Assembly: GCA_030674185.1 (NCBI GenBank)
Contig: JAPXFY010000031.1
Span: 45,549,139-45,613,138 of the forward strand
Direction of reading: 5' to 3'
Length of the DNA: 64,000 nucleotides
DNA from: Monoplex corrugatus
Taxonomy: Eukaryota; Mollusca; Gastropoda; Littorinimorpha; Ranellidae
Shown: positions 11,800 through 23,616 of the stretch, one piece after another
Layout: each line of letters starts with the position of its first letter
Numbering within the stretch: the stretch's first letter is position 1
Translations under genes and position numbers: made by a program
The notes under the pieces: model-generated
The model's database searches: none
What the model saw: only the letters and a program-made list of their open reading frames with translations
What the model was told of the DNA's origin: nothing

Positions 11800-12690
11800 A
11801 CAATGTAATCCAATTGCATGACATACACCATGACTGTCTCAATGTCTATGTACAAATATCTTTATAAAAAAAACAATTATGTTATGCACAACTATCTTCA
11901 CACAAAAAAACAATACGTTTATGTACAAAAACCTTCATTAAAAAAACATTCTTTATGCACGATGATGATCATAATACAATGCATCCAGGTAAAATATTTT
12001 TCCCCTCTGAGTTATATTTACGCACAAAAACCTTCATGACCAAAGTTTTGTGCAAAATGTTAACAAGAAACACCACAGGGTGCAGATGGGACTTGGCGCA
12101 CCAACACCTTCCCACTGTCCGCACAATCACCTCCCAACCTCATGACCAAAGTTTTATGCAAAATGGTAACATGCATTACATTTGGAAATGTGTAATCACT
12201 TCTTTGGAATTATAATCATGTGTAAATATCTTCAAAAAGAAACTGACATACTTTATACAATATGACAACCACAATTTCTGACTTTCTCACGAAGACTCTT
12301 ATAGATAATGCAAAATATATGACAATTCCTTTTTTCAGAACTATGTTTATGCACAATGAATACTTTGAAGAGAAATCAGACTTTATGCAAAATGATACCA
12401 TGGCTTTGGGTCACACAACAGTATTTCATGGACAAGTGAAAATGATACCATCACATTGTAAATCGTCGTCAACAATACGTAACATCATTATACATTACCT
12501 TGTATCAACAACACTTAACACCACCACCAACAATTATCATAATAAGAATAATAATGCATAACAGTTATAAGACACCCCTAACACTACCAACAGAGAATAA
12601 TCATAACAGCAACAACAACAATAAAAATGATCTCCTCCTACTACCAAAAGAGGCCATATTTTTCAGGACCAGCACAGTAAGGGTGTTTCC
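11800..12690. other. A/T-rich DNA with decayed ~50 bp repeats
   Basis: Between about 11840 and 12400, diverged copies of a motif like TATGCACAAAAACCTTCAT recur every 50-60 bp. They are followed by (AAC)n/(AAT)n-rich stretches at 12500-12640. No coding evidence. Confidence 0.4.
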
Positions 12691-12860
12691 CATCTCCTCT
12701 CCCTTAGTGCTTTACCTTCCACAACCATGAACAGGCCCAGGCACCCATTCCACAGTTGGGTAGACAGCATGTTGCAAGCACTTTTGTTTCTGACTGGATT
12801 TGAACACCCATGGACTGGATGACTGTCGTTCTACCTTTAGGCCAACCACGCATACCGTAA
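12690..12860 (-). mobile_element. tRNA-derived SINE (minus strand)
   Basis: A minus-strand B-box-like GGTGTTCAAATCC (12808-12796) sits next to a body with GCTTTACCTTCC and AACAGG blocks shared with 10524-10580. The A-box region (GGCCTAAAGGTAGAACG on the minus strand) is recognisable but decayed. Confidence 0.45.
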
Positions 12861-13440
12861 CAACAAGAAAACAACAACAACAACAACACTGAATACAGCA
12901 TGCGTTAACACACATTACAGACCCCACAGCAACTGGGGCATTATACCCAAGTAGTATCAAACAGCACATGTCAACAGATTGGGGGTGTGGACGGAAATGT
13001 GACATCCAGAACAACAACAACAACAAAATGGGCAACATGAGGGCTGACCCCTAAGCCTTGTCAGTTAGCGTGCCATTTCCTAACTGTTTACAGTAAATAC
13101 TTTGAACTGATATCAGATAAAATAAAGCCACCACGCTGCTAACATGCACAAAATCATAACAATGCCAGATCTAAATTGTATGACGTTACTATTAATGTGA
13201 TGTAACTGTGGGGATGAAAAATGGATAATAATTAATAATATAATAATTACAATATTTACATAGCGCAAAATCTCGATAAAAATCAAATCTAAATGCTGAA
13301 CATACACTTACGCACACGCGCGCACACGCACGCGCGCACACACACACTCACACATGGCTATAAATCTGCCCATAGAGAAACAGACAAAAAAGAGAACAAA
13401 CTAGCAAAAAACCCACAGGGTTGAGCATTCTAGGGGACTG
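12860..13440. other. Intergenic DNA with (AAC)n and (CA/CG)n
   Basis: Contains (AAC)n at 12857-12887 and 13010-13026 and a CACGCG-type dinucleotide run at about 13310-13352. No gene is recognised. Confidence 0.4.
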
Positions 13441-14070
13441 CTCAAAACATTTGAGCCAGAGGCCCCAAATGACCATGTGATGTGATCACAGGTGATGAAC
13501 CGTGGATCACTTTCTATGGCAACCCAAACAAACTATCTGATCATATGTGGGTGGGTGCTAATGAGACCTGTACTGAGACCTGATTCTCAAAGCCAGAACA
13601 CTTTTCCCCATTTTCTTCAACTCCCAAGGCTCAGTAGTGGTCAATGGCTGAAAAATCTACATTTACTTCTACATATTGTGTACAAAGCGTTTTACCAAAA
13701 CTGTGCAATCCATCCATGAGCACCATCTGAATGTGGGTATCAGCAAATCGCTCCATCTACATAACACCAATGCCCATATAGCCAAGGTTGCTGTGACCTA
13801 TGTACAAGACAAATCCGTTTTAAAGTTTTCCATCACATCCCGTACAGTCCTCACTTTGCCCCCACTGACTTCTGGTTGTTTCCCCTTCTAAAGCAAAACC
13901 TGGCTGGCACAATGTTTTACAGAATCCAAGACTTGGGAAAATCAGTGAAATCACAGCTTGCTCCTCAAACAGACTATCAACCAGCATTTCATTCCTGGCA
14001 AAGGAACTGTGACTCTATGTGGAGACAGGAGGAGAAAGTGCTTTGTTGGACTCTAAAACTTCTGCATACA
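13440..14070 (+). pseudogene. Mariner-like transposase remnant
   Basis: Across several frames the sequence follows the C-terminal two thirds of a mariner DD34D transposase. VITGDEPWITFYGN (about 13484-13530) holds the first catalytic Asp. NAHIAKVAVTYVQDKSV lies in the HTA-type region, and there the second catalytic Asp is not recovered. FAPTDFWLFP (13855-13884; GAC at 13867-13869) holds the third, and LKQNLAGTMF then NCDSMWRQEEKV mark the C-terminus. Frameshifts and stops are frequent, the N-terminal HTH region is not seen, and no terminal inverted repeats were found. It is a dead copy. Confidence 0.8.
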
Positions 14071-14135
14071 CTGGATTGTCCATGATTGTTTTGCCAAGTG
14101 ACAAAACTTTAACACAAAACATTATATGGACACAC

Positions 14136-14232
14136 AGACACACAAAACATACTATGGACATGTACACACAAAACATACTATGGACATGTACACACAAAAC
14201 ATACTATGGACATGTACACACAAAACATACGC
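14136..14232. repeat. 26 bp tandem repeat (~3.5 units)
   Basis: ACACACAAAACATACTATGG followed by ACATGT is repeated head to tail. The 26 bp period shifts frame at every unit, so overlapping frames here are not genes. Confidence 0.9.
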
Positions 14233-14256
14233 ACACATACACACAATCTTCACGTC

Positions 14257-14449
14257 TAACCCTTTGACTCCTGCACCCTGTCCATCAACATCCTACATTG
14301 TCAGCCATGCTAGCAAAGCAAAAACTTCACCCTCTGACTCCCTCATCCTATCCAACAGCTTCCAAACAGGAAGCTGGTGGATAGGATGTGGGAGTCAAAG
14401 GGTTATGTTTTTGCAGTTGGTGGACAGGGTGTGGGAGTCAAAGGGTTAA
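14257..14449. mobile_element. TTAA fold-back MITE (copy 3)
   Basis: The left arm is TAACCCTTTGACTCCTGCACC (TTAA has become CTAA). A spacer with CATGCTAGCAAAGCAAAAAC and a centre of GCTTCCAAACAGGAAGCTGG follow, then right arms ending GGGAGTCAAAGGGTTAA. The right side contains two consecutive TTAA-bounded modules. Confidence 0.85.
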
Positions 14450-14653
14450 GGTGGCAACAAGTGACCAAGTCCAGGCCAACAGCACAGTTTGCACACACAA
14501 CACAACATCCAACTGTGAAGCCACAGTCTGTAGAAAGCAATGTGGGAAGTCTCACAGACGGCTGATGATGAATGTGATATGACCACCACAGGTTTCCTCT
14601 GTGGACATCACCACGCAGGATGACAGCTGTCATGGGGTCTGTCACTGACCAAG

Positions 14654-17600
14654 TCAGAAGGATTGCTCTTTGTCGAGGGCGCTGACCTCAGCAAAGTCCT
14701 CGGGGATTATTTCTGGTCAAATGAGAGAAACATACACAATGGATTAATCATGATGACATATTAAAACAACATCTCTATTATCAAAGCTTCTCTACTTTAT
14801 CTTCCACCCCTAAAAAGCACACACAGAGATACACGCATACAGACACACACGCTGAGCATAACACCAAAAAACAATACAAAGAATCAAACAACACACACAC
14901 ACACATGCACACACATATATAAAGCCAAGGACAAACCTAAAACAAAAAAATATACATACATTATGACAATCTTCACCCTTCCTCCAACTGTCTTTTTGAT
15001 TTCTTTTATCTCTGATTCAAGAAAAGCTCAAACACTTTCCATTCCACACTACAGGAGTCTGCACAGTGTTACTTCTGACATGATAGGCTACCAATGTTTG
15101 TCTGACTGGTGATGGCTCTTGTCGTTCCTTTCATGGTGGGTTTTTAGACACTTTCTCTAACCATTAGACAAAAGAATTCATCCATAACTCAAAAGAATGG
15201 GAACCACCACAATGATGTACAACTCCTTGACATGGTGTGACGGCTTGTGTGCCTTCACAACCCTCAGAGTCATGACGGCGGGAGCCTTGTGCTCCTGGCA
15301 GGTGTAACCAGTCAAACAGCTCTGTGCGGGGTACAGGGCAGAAGATAGTGTGCATCCTGGGTGGGGATATCCAGTGAACAATCCCCCACTGTGCTTCAAG
15401 GACAGGTGTTTTGGCCAGAAGCTAAGGGCAGGGAAACCCTAGCAGAAACCTTTGAGTACTGAAGACAGTGGTGGAGGGCTGTACAATGTACACTCACAGA
15501 CCATGACACAACACAACACATTATTTCTGGAAACAGGACTAACAGAAATGGTGCTGGCCCTGTGAGGACCCACCAGTTAGGTCAAGCACCGGGCTCTGTG
15601 CCTCAAAGGAGCCCAACCTTAGCAACTGTAGGTCCCTTCATTTCGCCTTGTTCAGCCAATGGACAAACAAGAAGAGTGGGACAAACAAGAAGGGCGACAC
15701 AAACAAGAAGGGCGGGACAAACAAGGGCGGGACAAACAAGAAGGGCAGGACAAACAAGAAGGGTGAGACAAACAAGAAGGGTGGGACAAACAAGGGCAGG
15801 ACAAACAAGAAGGGCGGGACAAACAAGAAGGGTGGGACAAACAAGAAGGGCGGGACAAACAAGAAGGGCGGGACAAACAAGAAGAGCGACTGGCCTGAAA
15901 GCCAAACAAGACCAACTAGTTCACAAATACCAACATCACGCACTGGAATGCGGAAAGTGAACCAACAAGAAAGAACAAGCGGAATGCTGTCTGCATGAGA
16001 ACAGCATCAACATCTTCTGTGTACAGGAAACACACCTGCTGTGGTGGGGGAGGGGGGGGGAATAAGGGCCTTTAACCCTTTCCACACTGCATGGCAACTT
16101 GTAGGCAAAATGCTTCAGGCAATGCATGCTGACTGGCACAGAAAATGCTTCAGGCACCATGCAGCACAACTGCATAGCAGGCTTATAAAACTCGACTGAA
16201 CTTTTGTGAAAAAAAAAAAGACGTAAGTCATGTGACAGCAGAGGCTTTATCCTTCACTTGGCGATGATAACAGTTTCTTTGTTCAATGCGACAACAACTT
16301 TTCACAAGTTTTCTGAGTCGACCTGTACTGAAACTTGGGCAGTATGTCAGGAAGCGCTAGATCAACCAGAAAGAGATCACACATCATATAACGCCGCACA
16401 AGCGCTGAACATGATTTTTGAAGATGATCTGACGCTTGGAATGGCTGTTGTTGACAGCGAGAGTGGCGAAGAATTTTCACAGCCAGTTGATAATGACTTC
16501 AACAGAAACCGTGATACCTTCAGCCAGATTCTGAAACCAGTCAAGTTAGCACTTTTTCATCTGATTCAAACCCCGCTGAATCAGTAAATGAAAATGATAA
16601 TCTCTCTGTATACGTTTGATTTTCCTTTAAATTGAACCAAGTCCTACCTACACAACATAAGAGCCAGATTGTTAGTGGATAGTCACTGTGGCCAGAAGGT
16701 GCTGCTACATCAGGGTGTCCTTCATGGAGGAGTTCTCTCCCCTACTCTGTTCATACTCTTCATCAAAAAATACATACCACAGCTGCCCAAAGGAGTCTAA
16801 GCGGCACTTTCTGCTGACGACCTGGTACTCTAGTGCATGGAAAAGTATGCAACAACAGCGACCTACAGAAAGCAACTTCCCTAAAGAGAGCTGCAGCTTG
16901 GGCAGACAACTGGTGTGTAAGCATCAACAGTAAGGAGACAAAGGCCAACTTGGTGGACTAACCCCTGGTGATACACCACTGAAGATGGAAGACCAGCAAA
17001 CGTACCTGGGAGTCATTTTTGACAACAGATTAACATGGAAGCAAAACATCATACAGGTAGAAGGAAAAGTCAGAAGGCAGCTCAACGTCATGGGGAAGCT
17101 GGCAAGAACACATTAAGACACAAATGCAAAGACGCTGAAGACAATCTATCAGGGGACCTTACCACCACACCTGGAGTATGGGTCAAACTCTTGGATGACA
17201 GTGGCCAAGACACACCAACATCCCCTAGACAAAGTTCAATGTACAATGAAGTCCACACCAACACAGAATATGGAACTGGTGACTGGCTTACCGCCAGTGA
17301 ATAAAAGAAGAGAACAGAAAGCGATGATGCAGGCCATAAGTACAAGTGCACTCAAGACCATTCAGAGAATAACAGACTTCAGAAGATCTCTTCTGGCAGG
17401 CTAAAGCGACCCAGCTTTACCACAAAAACATCAGTATTGCAAGGACAAGGACAATATCAGACAAAACTCCCAAGACAGGATGAACTTTTTGCCTTCTCCC
17501 TAGACACCCCGCCCAAGGAAGACAGAATGGAAACAGTGACATCCATACCACTGTTCCTCACATCACAACGAAAGATAAGAGAGTAACACAGCAAAGAAAT

Positions 17601-18864
17601 CACCAATACATTGCCACGCTAGAACTGTAGAAGAAAGACACCTGCAAGCAGCATGGATACAAGTTTTCACAGACAACACAGCAACAGGTGCTGTCAAGCA
17701 CAGAGGAGCAGGGGTGTACATCCAATACCCAATGGACAGTGGCAGACAGAGGCAATCCCAACAGGCCTCCACAGTACAAACTACAAGGCTGAAATGGATG
17801 CATCGTTTCATGCAGCAAACAGCAGCACAAGAGTGGATCCCAACACCCAGGTCATCGTCTTGACTGATGTGTCTGATGAAAGCTTTCATCAACAACAGGC
17901 AGTCACAAATAGAAAAGGCACTACACAAATTCAAATGCCTTGGGATAGTGCTGCAGTGGATACCCTCACACTGTGGCATTGAAGAAATGAAACAGCAGAC
18001 AAAATGGCACTGTTAGGAAGAACATACAACAACCAGAGAATGAAGTCTCCCTCATACAGACATCATCATAATCAAGACATCGTTTAGAATGCCTCAGACG
18101 CACGGCAGTTACCATCAGCTGTCAAGATCAGAACAGGTGGTTATTGTCTTCTGTCTGATAACTGGACACAACAGGCTGAACAAACATTTCTTTCAAAAAA
18201 TGAGAATTATGCCCTGCCCTGTGTGTCCTGGTGTACAGCATAGTTATAACAGGACACAAACCACATCCTACAAGTCTGCAGGAATCTTCGGCTGCTGAGG
18301 GAGGAGATGTAGCCAGAGCCGACTACCTTGTGTGGAGAAACTGTACATGCCTGTGGATGCTTTGCAGATGTCAGCAAACTTTATCTTTGCTACTGGTCCC
18401 CAGGTGCAAGAACGACAAGAAGAAGAAGAGAATGACCGTAACAGGTCATTCTTTGGGGCTCTGTGCTAAGTCAAAGGAAGTGTGCAATCTACCTACCTCT
18501 ATCTCTCTCTCTCTCTCAACAACAACTGAAGGAATAACCTATCTGAAAAACAGTACTCCTAATGACAATCCTCTTATTTGAAAAACAATACTCCTAATAA
18601 CAATCCTAAACTGAAATAATTCCAGTTCAGCTATAAATCATACACAATCACAGCAAATCAACTTAGTTAATCTCAACAAAGACTTACAACACAGAAAATG
18701 GTGTTAAGAAATATAACTGTACACGTGTACATACCAGGGCTTGACATCATGACTACAGGCCTGTCTTCTCTTCTGTCTTCATTCACCGTCTGCACGGTCA
18801 GGCCACATCTGTTTTCCAGTTCCACCAGGTGCCACACAGGTGTAGGACATACTTGTAGTTGTAC
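14654..18864 (-). CDS. Candidate 3' exons of an unidentified minus-strand gene
   Basis: Two exons are proposed. Exon 18864-18735 (130 bp) starts after TGCTTACAG and ends before GTATGT. It is open for 43 codons, containing VWHLVELENRCGLTVQTV and ends PVVMMSSP plus one base. Exon 14712-14654 starts after a good pyrimidine-rich acceptor (TTTCTCTCATTTGACCAG) and supplies the two bases that complete a Glu codon. It then reads IIPEDFAEVSALDKEQSF followed by TGA. The phases match exactly. No domain is recognised. The 4 kb intron contains the LINE/piggyBac debris at 15.4-18.4 kb. It could still be a chance pairing; extra exons between the two are possible. Confidence 0.4.
14760..15410. other. Intronic or intergenic DNA with short CA tracts
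   Basis: Contains CA-rich microsatellites (14818-14930). An open minus-strand stretch at 15400-15164 in two frames has a plausible acceptor (CCCGCACAG) but no donor, so I do not call it an exon. Confidence 0.3.
15410..16070 (+). pseudogene. LINE 5' part with start of endonuclease domain
   Basis: After an 18 bp repeat array, the plus strand reads (with frameshifts) like the beginning of an apurinic-type endonuclease: a TLECGK block, VNQQERTSG, then NSINIFCVQETHL (about 15945-16040). QETHL is the conserved catalytic Glu motif of LINE endonucleases. The domain is cut off at 16071 by the piggyBac-like remnant. The reading frame is broken. This probably belongs to the same element as the RT/RNase H debris at 16640-18440. 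Confidence 0.6.
15661..15893 (+). repeat. 18 bp minisatellite (~13 copies) within the LINE
   Basis: The unit is ACAAACAAGAAGGGCGGG, with a 12 bp shortened form. All three plus frames and the minus frames stay open. In one plus frame it spells a basic TNKKGG hexapeptide, in another QTRRAG. It lies just before the endonuclease start. Confidence 0.9.
16071..16640 (+). pseudogene. piggyBac-like 5' remnant
   Basis: TTAACCCTTTCCACACTGC (16072 on) is a typical piggyBac-type end on a TTAA target. It is followed by short repeats (GCAAAATGCTTCAGGCA, AGAAAATGCTTCAGGCA). A plus-strand frame at 16258-16587 then has an acidic stretch (MIFEDDLTLGMAVVDSESGE) like the N-terminal region of piggyBac transposases. 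The DDD catalytic core is absent and no right end was found. The transposase assignment rests on composition and position only. Confidence 0.45.
16640..18440 (+). pseudogene. LINE with RT and RNase H domains, decayed
   Basis: The RT region is recognised from a GGVLSPTLFILFI block (about 16725-16765), an altered FYADD box (SADDL at about 16807-16821), then AAAWADNWCVSIN and EDQQTYLGVIFDNR. The RNase H region follows at about 17650-18010 (GAGVYIQYP, then LQWIPSHCGIEE) and a C-terminal RTGHNRLNKHFF..PCPVCP block at about 18160-18230. The element ends in an AAGAAGAAGAAGAG tail near 18420. RNase H places it near the I/Jockey-type LINEs. Frameshifts and stops are numerous. Confidence 0.8.
18440..18734. 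other. Intergenic or intronic DNA
   Basis: A short CT run (18502-18516) and two similar ATACTCCTAATAACAATCCT segments (18552 and 18588). Nothing else is recognised. Confidence 0.3.
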
Positions 18865-19225
18865 CTGTAAGCAGATGAATTGTACAACAAAATTATATGA
18901 AATATCTTTAATATAGAAAGGAATTAACTTCTATCAGGAAATTCTCAATTATCAATGATTTTATTTTGGTTTGGTAGGGAGGGGGAACAGGAGATGGTTG
19001 GGAACCCTATCACAGCTGCGTGGATGCATGTCTACTAAGTTGATCCCTACTGGAAGGTAGAGTCCTACTTGTACACCAATTAGACTTATGCCTCTCTACT
19101 TTTGCCATCTTAAAGTCTGGAACAATTTTGTCTTTTTAACATTTTCACACAGGCCCACTTTGTCATGGTAAACTCCCATCATGGTTTTACCCTTTCTATG
19201 TGAATCTTCTATCCATCCTGGGACA
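18865..19225. other. Unclassified intergenic DNA
   Basis: Mixed-composition sequence upstream (in minus-strand terms) of the 18.8 kb exon. No further exon could be placed. Confidence 0.25.
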
Positions 19226-19325
19226 GAATGCTGTAAGTCCTATTACTGCAGTTGATTAGAATGCCGCAATAATCAAGATGAGGTCATGGTTTCGATTCCT
19301 AATAGTCACAGGACTATCAAATACA
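19225..19325 (+). mobile_element. tRNA-like SINE fragment
   Basis: A plus-strand B-box-like GGTTTCGATTCC (19288-19299) is preceded by TTGATTAGAATGCCGCAATA in the A-box position. Only a head fragment remains before the CA-rich tract. Confidence 0.4.
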
Positions 19326-19359
19326 GGTGCGTCTATTGATAGTTGTCATGTATGTGCAT

Positions 19360-19680
19360 CTGCATACACACACACTGCACAGATTTTACATGCACAAACG
19401 CATATGCATGCATTCATGCACACAAACAAGCACATACCCATGCATACACACAAACATACACACACAAACACATACATACACAAACACATACATACACATA
19501 CAAACCCATGAATGCACACACACACACTCACACACATACACGCACGTGCGCAAATACACAAATTCATACATATACATTTGCATTCATACACACACACAAA
19601 GACATACATGTACATACACATTTGCATTCATACACACACATACACACACACATACATGCATGCACATATACATCAAAACA
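19360..19680. repeat. CA/CATA microsatellite
   Basis: Degenerate ACACAC, CATACA and CACAAACA tracts with interspersed TTTGCATTCATACAC copies (19576 and 19620). The open frames through it are repeat artefacts. Confidence 0.9.
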
Positions 19681-19861
19681 TGAGAAAAAAAACATGTTGA
19701 GTAACTTGGACACTAAAGAAAACACAGACAAGTCTCTAGACACAACTTGAACAGAAACGAACAAAAACTTGACCAATTGGGATGATCTAAACATCAAAGA
19801 AAATATGGACAAAATACTGTCAGCCATGAGTGACCCAACTGACAAATTTTGAATCAGCCCT

Positions 19862-22602
19862 GTTTGCCATGGCAAGAGAGATAGGCAAACTTAAACAGGA
19901 AGCTGATAAACTTGGTGGGGACAATTTAGTTATGTCATTTGCCATGGCAAATCAGAGAGACAAACTAAAAGAGGAAGCTGATAAACTTGGTGGGGACAAT
20001 TTACAGTTATGTGATTTGCCATGGCAAGTGAGAGAGACAAACTAAAAGAGGACGCTGATAAACTTGGTGGGGACAATTTACAGCTATGTGATTTGCCATG
20101 GCAAATGAGAGAGACAAACTAAAAGAGGAAGCTGATAAACTTGGTGGGGACAATTTGCAGCTATGTGATTTGCCATGGCAAATGAGAGACAAACTGAAAG
20201 AGGAAGCTGATAAACTTGGTGGGGACAATTAACAGCTATGTGATTTGCCATGGCAAATGAGAGACAAACTGAAAGAGGAAGCTGATAAACTTGGTGGGGA
20301 CAATTTACAGTTATGTGATTTGCCATGGCAAATGAGAGACAAACTGAAAGAGGAAGCTGATAAACTTGGTGGGGACAATTTACAGCTATGTGATTTGCCA
20401 TGGCAAATGAGAGAGACAAACTGAAAGAGGAAACTTGGTGGGGACAATTTACAGCTATGTGATTTGCCATGGCAAATGAGAGAGACAAACTAAAAGAGGA
20501 AACTTGGTGGGGACAATTAACAGCTATGTGATTTGCCATGGCAAATGAGAGAGACAAACTAAAAGAGGAAACTTGGTGGGGACAATTAACAGCTATGTGA
20601 TTTGCCATGGCAAATGAGAGACAAACTAAAAGAGGAAACTTGGTGGGGACAATTTACAGCTATGTGATTTGCCATGGCAAATGAGAGAGACAAACTAAAA
20701 GAGGAAACTTGGTGGGGACAATTAACAGCTATGTGATTTGCCATGGCAAATGAGAGAGACAAACTAAAAGAGGAAACTTGGTGGGGACAATTAACAGCTA
20801 CGTGATTTGCCATGGCAAATGAGAGAGACAAACTAAAAGAGGAAACTTGGTGGGGACAATTAACAGCTACGTGATTTGCCATGGCAAATGAGAGAGACAA
20901 ACTGAAAGAGGAAACTTGGTGGGGACAATTAACAGCTACGTGATTTGCCATGGCAAATGAGAGAGACAAACTGAAAGAGGAAACTTGGTGGGGACAATTA
21001 ACAGCTACGTGATTTGCCATGGCAAATGAGAGAGACAAACTGAAAGAGGAAACTTGGTGGGGACAATTAACAGCTATGTGATTTGCCATGGCAAATGAGA
21101 GAGACAAACTAAAAGAGGAAACTTGGTGGGGACAATTAACAGCTATGTGATTTGCCATGGCAAATGAGAGAGACAAACTAAAAGAGGAAACTTGGTGGGG
21201 ACAATTAACAGCTATGTGATTTGCCATGGCAAATGAGAGAGACAAACTAAAAGAGGAAACTTGGTGGGGACAATTAACAGCTATGTGATTTGCCATGGCA
21301 AATGAGAGAGACAAACTAAAAGAGGAAACTTGGTGGGGACAATTAACAGCTACGTGATTTGCCATGGCAAATGAGAGAGACAAACTAAAAGAGGAAACTT
21401 GGTGGGGACAATTAACAGCTATGTGATTTGCCATGGCAAATGAGAGAGACAAACTAAAAGAGGAAACTTGGTGGGGACAATTAACAGCTATGTGATTTGC
21501 CATGGCAAATGAGAGAGACAAACTAAAAGAGGAAACTTGGTGGGGACAATTAACAGCTATGTGATTTGCCATGGCAAATGAGAGAGACAAACTAAAAGAG
21601 GAAACTTGGTGGGGACAATTAACAGCTACGTGATTTGCCATGGCAAATGAGAGAGACAAACTAAAAGAGGAAACTTGGTGGGGACAATTAACAGCTACGT
21701 GATTTGCCATGGCAAATGAGAGAGACAAACTGAAAGAGGAAACTTGGTGGGGACAATTAACAGCTACGTGATTTGCCATGGCAAATGAGAGACAAACTAA
21801 AAGAGGAAACTTGGTGGGGACAATTAACAGCTATGTGATTTGCCATGGCAAATGAGAGAGACAAACTAAAAGAGGAAACTTGGTGGGGACAATTAACAGC
21901 TATGTGATTTGCCATGGCAAATGAGAGAGACAAACTAAAAGAGGAAACTTGGTGGGGACAATTAACAGCTACGTGATTTGCCATGGCAAATGAGAGAGAC
22001 AAACTAAAAGAGGAAACTTGGTGGGGACAATTAACAGCTACGTGATTTGCCATGGCAAATGAGAGAGACAAACTGAAAGAGGAAACTTGGTGGGGACAAT
22101 TAACAGCTACGTGATTTGCCATGGCAAATGAGAGAGACAAACTGAAAGAGGAAACTTGGTGGGGACAATTAACAGCTACGTGATTTGCCATGGCAAATGA
22201 GAGAGACAAACTAAAAGAGGAAACTTGGTGGGGACAATTAACAGCTATGTGATTTGCCATGGCAAATGAGAGAGACAAACTAAAAGAGGAAACTTGGTGG
22301 GGACAATTAACAGCTATGTGATTTGCCATGGCAAATGAGAGAGACAAACTAAAAGAGGAAACTTGGTGGGGACAATTAACAGCTATGTGATTTGCCATGG
22401 CAAATGAGAGAGACAAACTGAAAGAGGAAACTTGGTGGGGACAATTAACAGCTATGTGATTTGCCATGGCAAATGAGAGAGACAAACTAAAAGAGGAAAC
22501 TTGGTGGGGACAATTAACAGCTATGTGATTTGCCATGGCAAATGAGAGAGACAAACTAAAAGAGGAAACTTGGTGGGGACAATTTACAGCTATGTGATTT
22601 GC
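19862..22602. repeat. 69-77 bp minisatellite, ~38 copies
   Basis: The unit includes ATTTGCCATGGCAAATGAGA then GAGACAAACTAAAAGAGGAA then ACTTGGTGGGGACAATTAAC and AGCTATGTG. The first ~7 units (19862-20430) carry an extra GCTGATAA before ACTTGG and are 75-77 bp. All later units lack it and are 69 bp. The 69 bp period keeps one minus-strand frame open for hundreds of codons (MANHIAVNCPHQVSSF...), but the frame breaks wherever unit length varies. I therefore read it as an array artefact. Common variants are CTATGTG/CTACGTG and CTAAAAG/CTGAAAG. Confidence 0.95.
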
Positions 22603-23616
22603 TAAAACAACAGCGAAAAAGAGCTTGGGGTTTGTTCAAGAGAGATTCAGTTAGCTCAAGAGGGATTCATCGCACCCAGACAATTCCACATACACTCAAC
22701 GAGAACCTGCCAGCAATCATCTGGCAGACTCCCTCTTCCTAAGCCTGCGCTAAACACTATGGACTGGCAAGGTGAATGGGGAGGGTGAGGAGAGTGCTCT
22801 GAAGGGTGGAAGAGTAAACTGAGAATCAGTCAATCGTCTGTAACATTCTTGGGTGCAGAATGGAGGGCCCGTAACCAGGAAAGAGAGTTGACTTTTCTAC
22901 GGGCTTCATAAAGACGGTCAAGTAGTTCATGTCTGTGGAGGTAGAATTTGGCCATTTCATCTGCTTTCTCATGAAAGTCATCCTCATCCTAGCAGAGGAG
23001 TCACAGTCAAAAGAATTGAGAGTAAGGGATGCTGTTTTTGGTGTTGGAAGAGTGAGACTACAGCTAGTACTGATAAAATAACGAGTCTGTGGAATTACAG
23101 TGGACAGTAGTCACCAGTTTTTCTGGCTGAAGTGAAATGTTAATGTCCAGAAGGCACACAGATTTGTCTGAAATTTCATGTGTAAACTTTATGAATGGAT
23201 GGAAGTCTGTAAATAATGGATAAATTCCAAGAGTTGGTCACCACTGATCAATGTCTCCTTTGTACATTTCCAGATTAGTATTTTGTACTGTTGCTTGATT
23301 TGCTGTTCCAGAAATGCCATGAAGAGACAGGCATAGCTGTGGCCCATTTTTGTGCCCATTACGATACCACTAATTTGAGAAAATATCTCCTCACCAAATG
23401 AAAAATTGTTCATTGCCAAGACCAGTTCTGCAAATCGGATGAGGTTCGATGTTGAGAGTGTCTGGTCAGGGTCTTTGTCCTGAAAATACTGCAGAACTTT
23501 TAGCCATCAGAGTGAGGTATGCTTGTGTACTGAAAGGTAATATCCAAAGTGAACAATGATTTGGGTTTGAAGGTGAGGTCATAATTCATCTTTTCAATCC
23601 AGTTCAAGGTGTGATT

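Noticed and set aside
15164..15400. Minus-strand exon with a hydrophobic end
   Set aside because: A plausible acceptor exists but no donor, two frames are equally open, and the neighbouring sequence (AAGCTAAGGGCAGGG) looks like LINE 5' region.
20084..22554. Minus-strand ORFs of 174, 397 and 265 codons
   Set aside because: They are the 69 bp minisatellite read in one frame; the frame breaks whenever a unit length varies.
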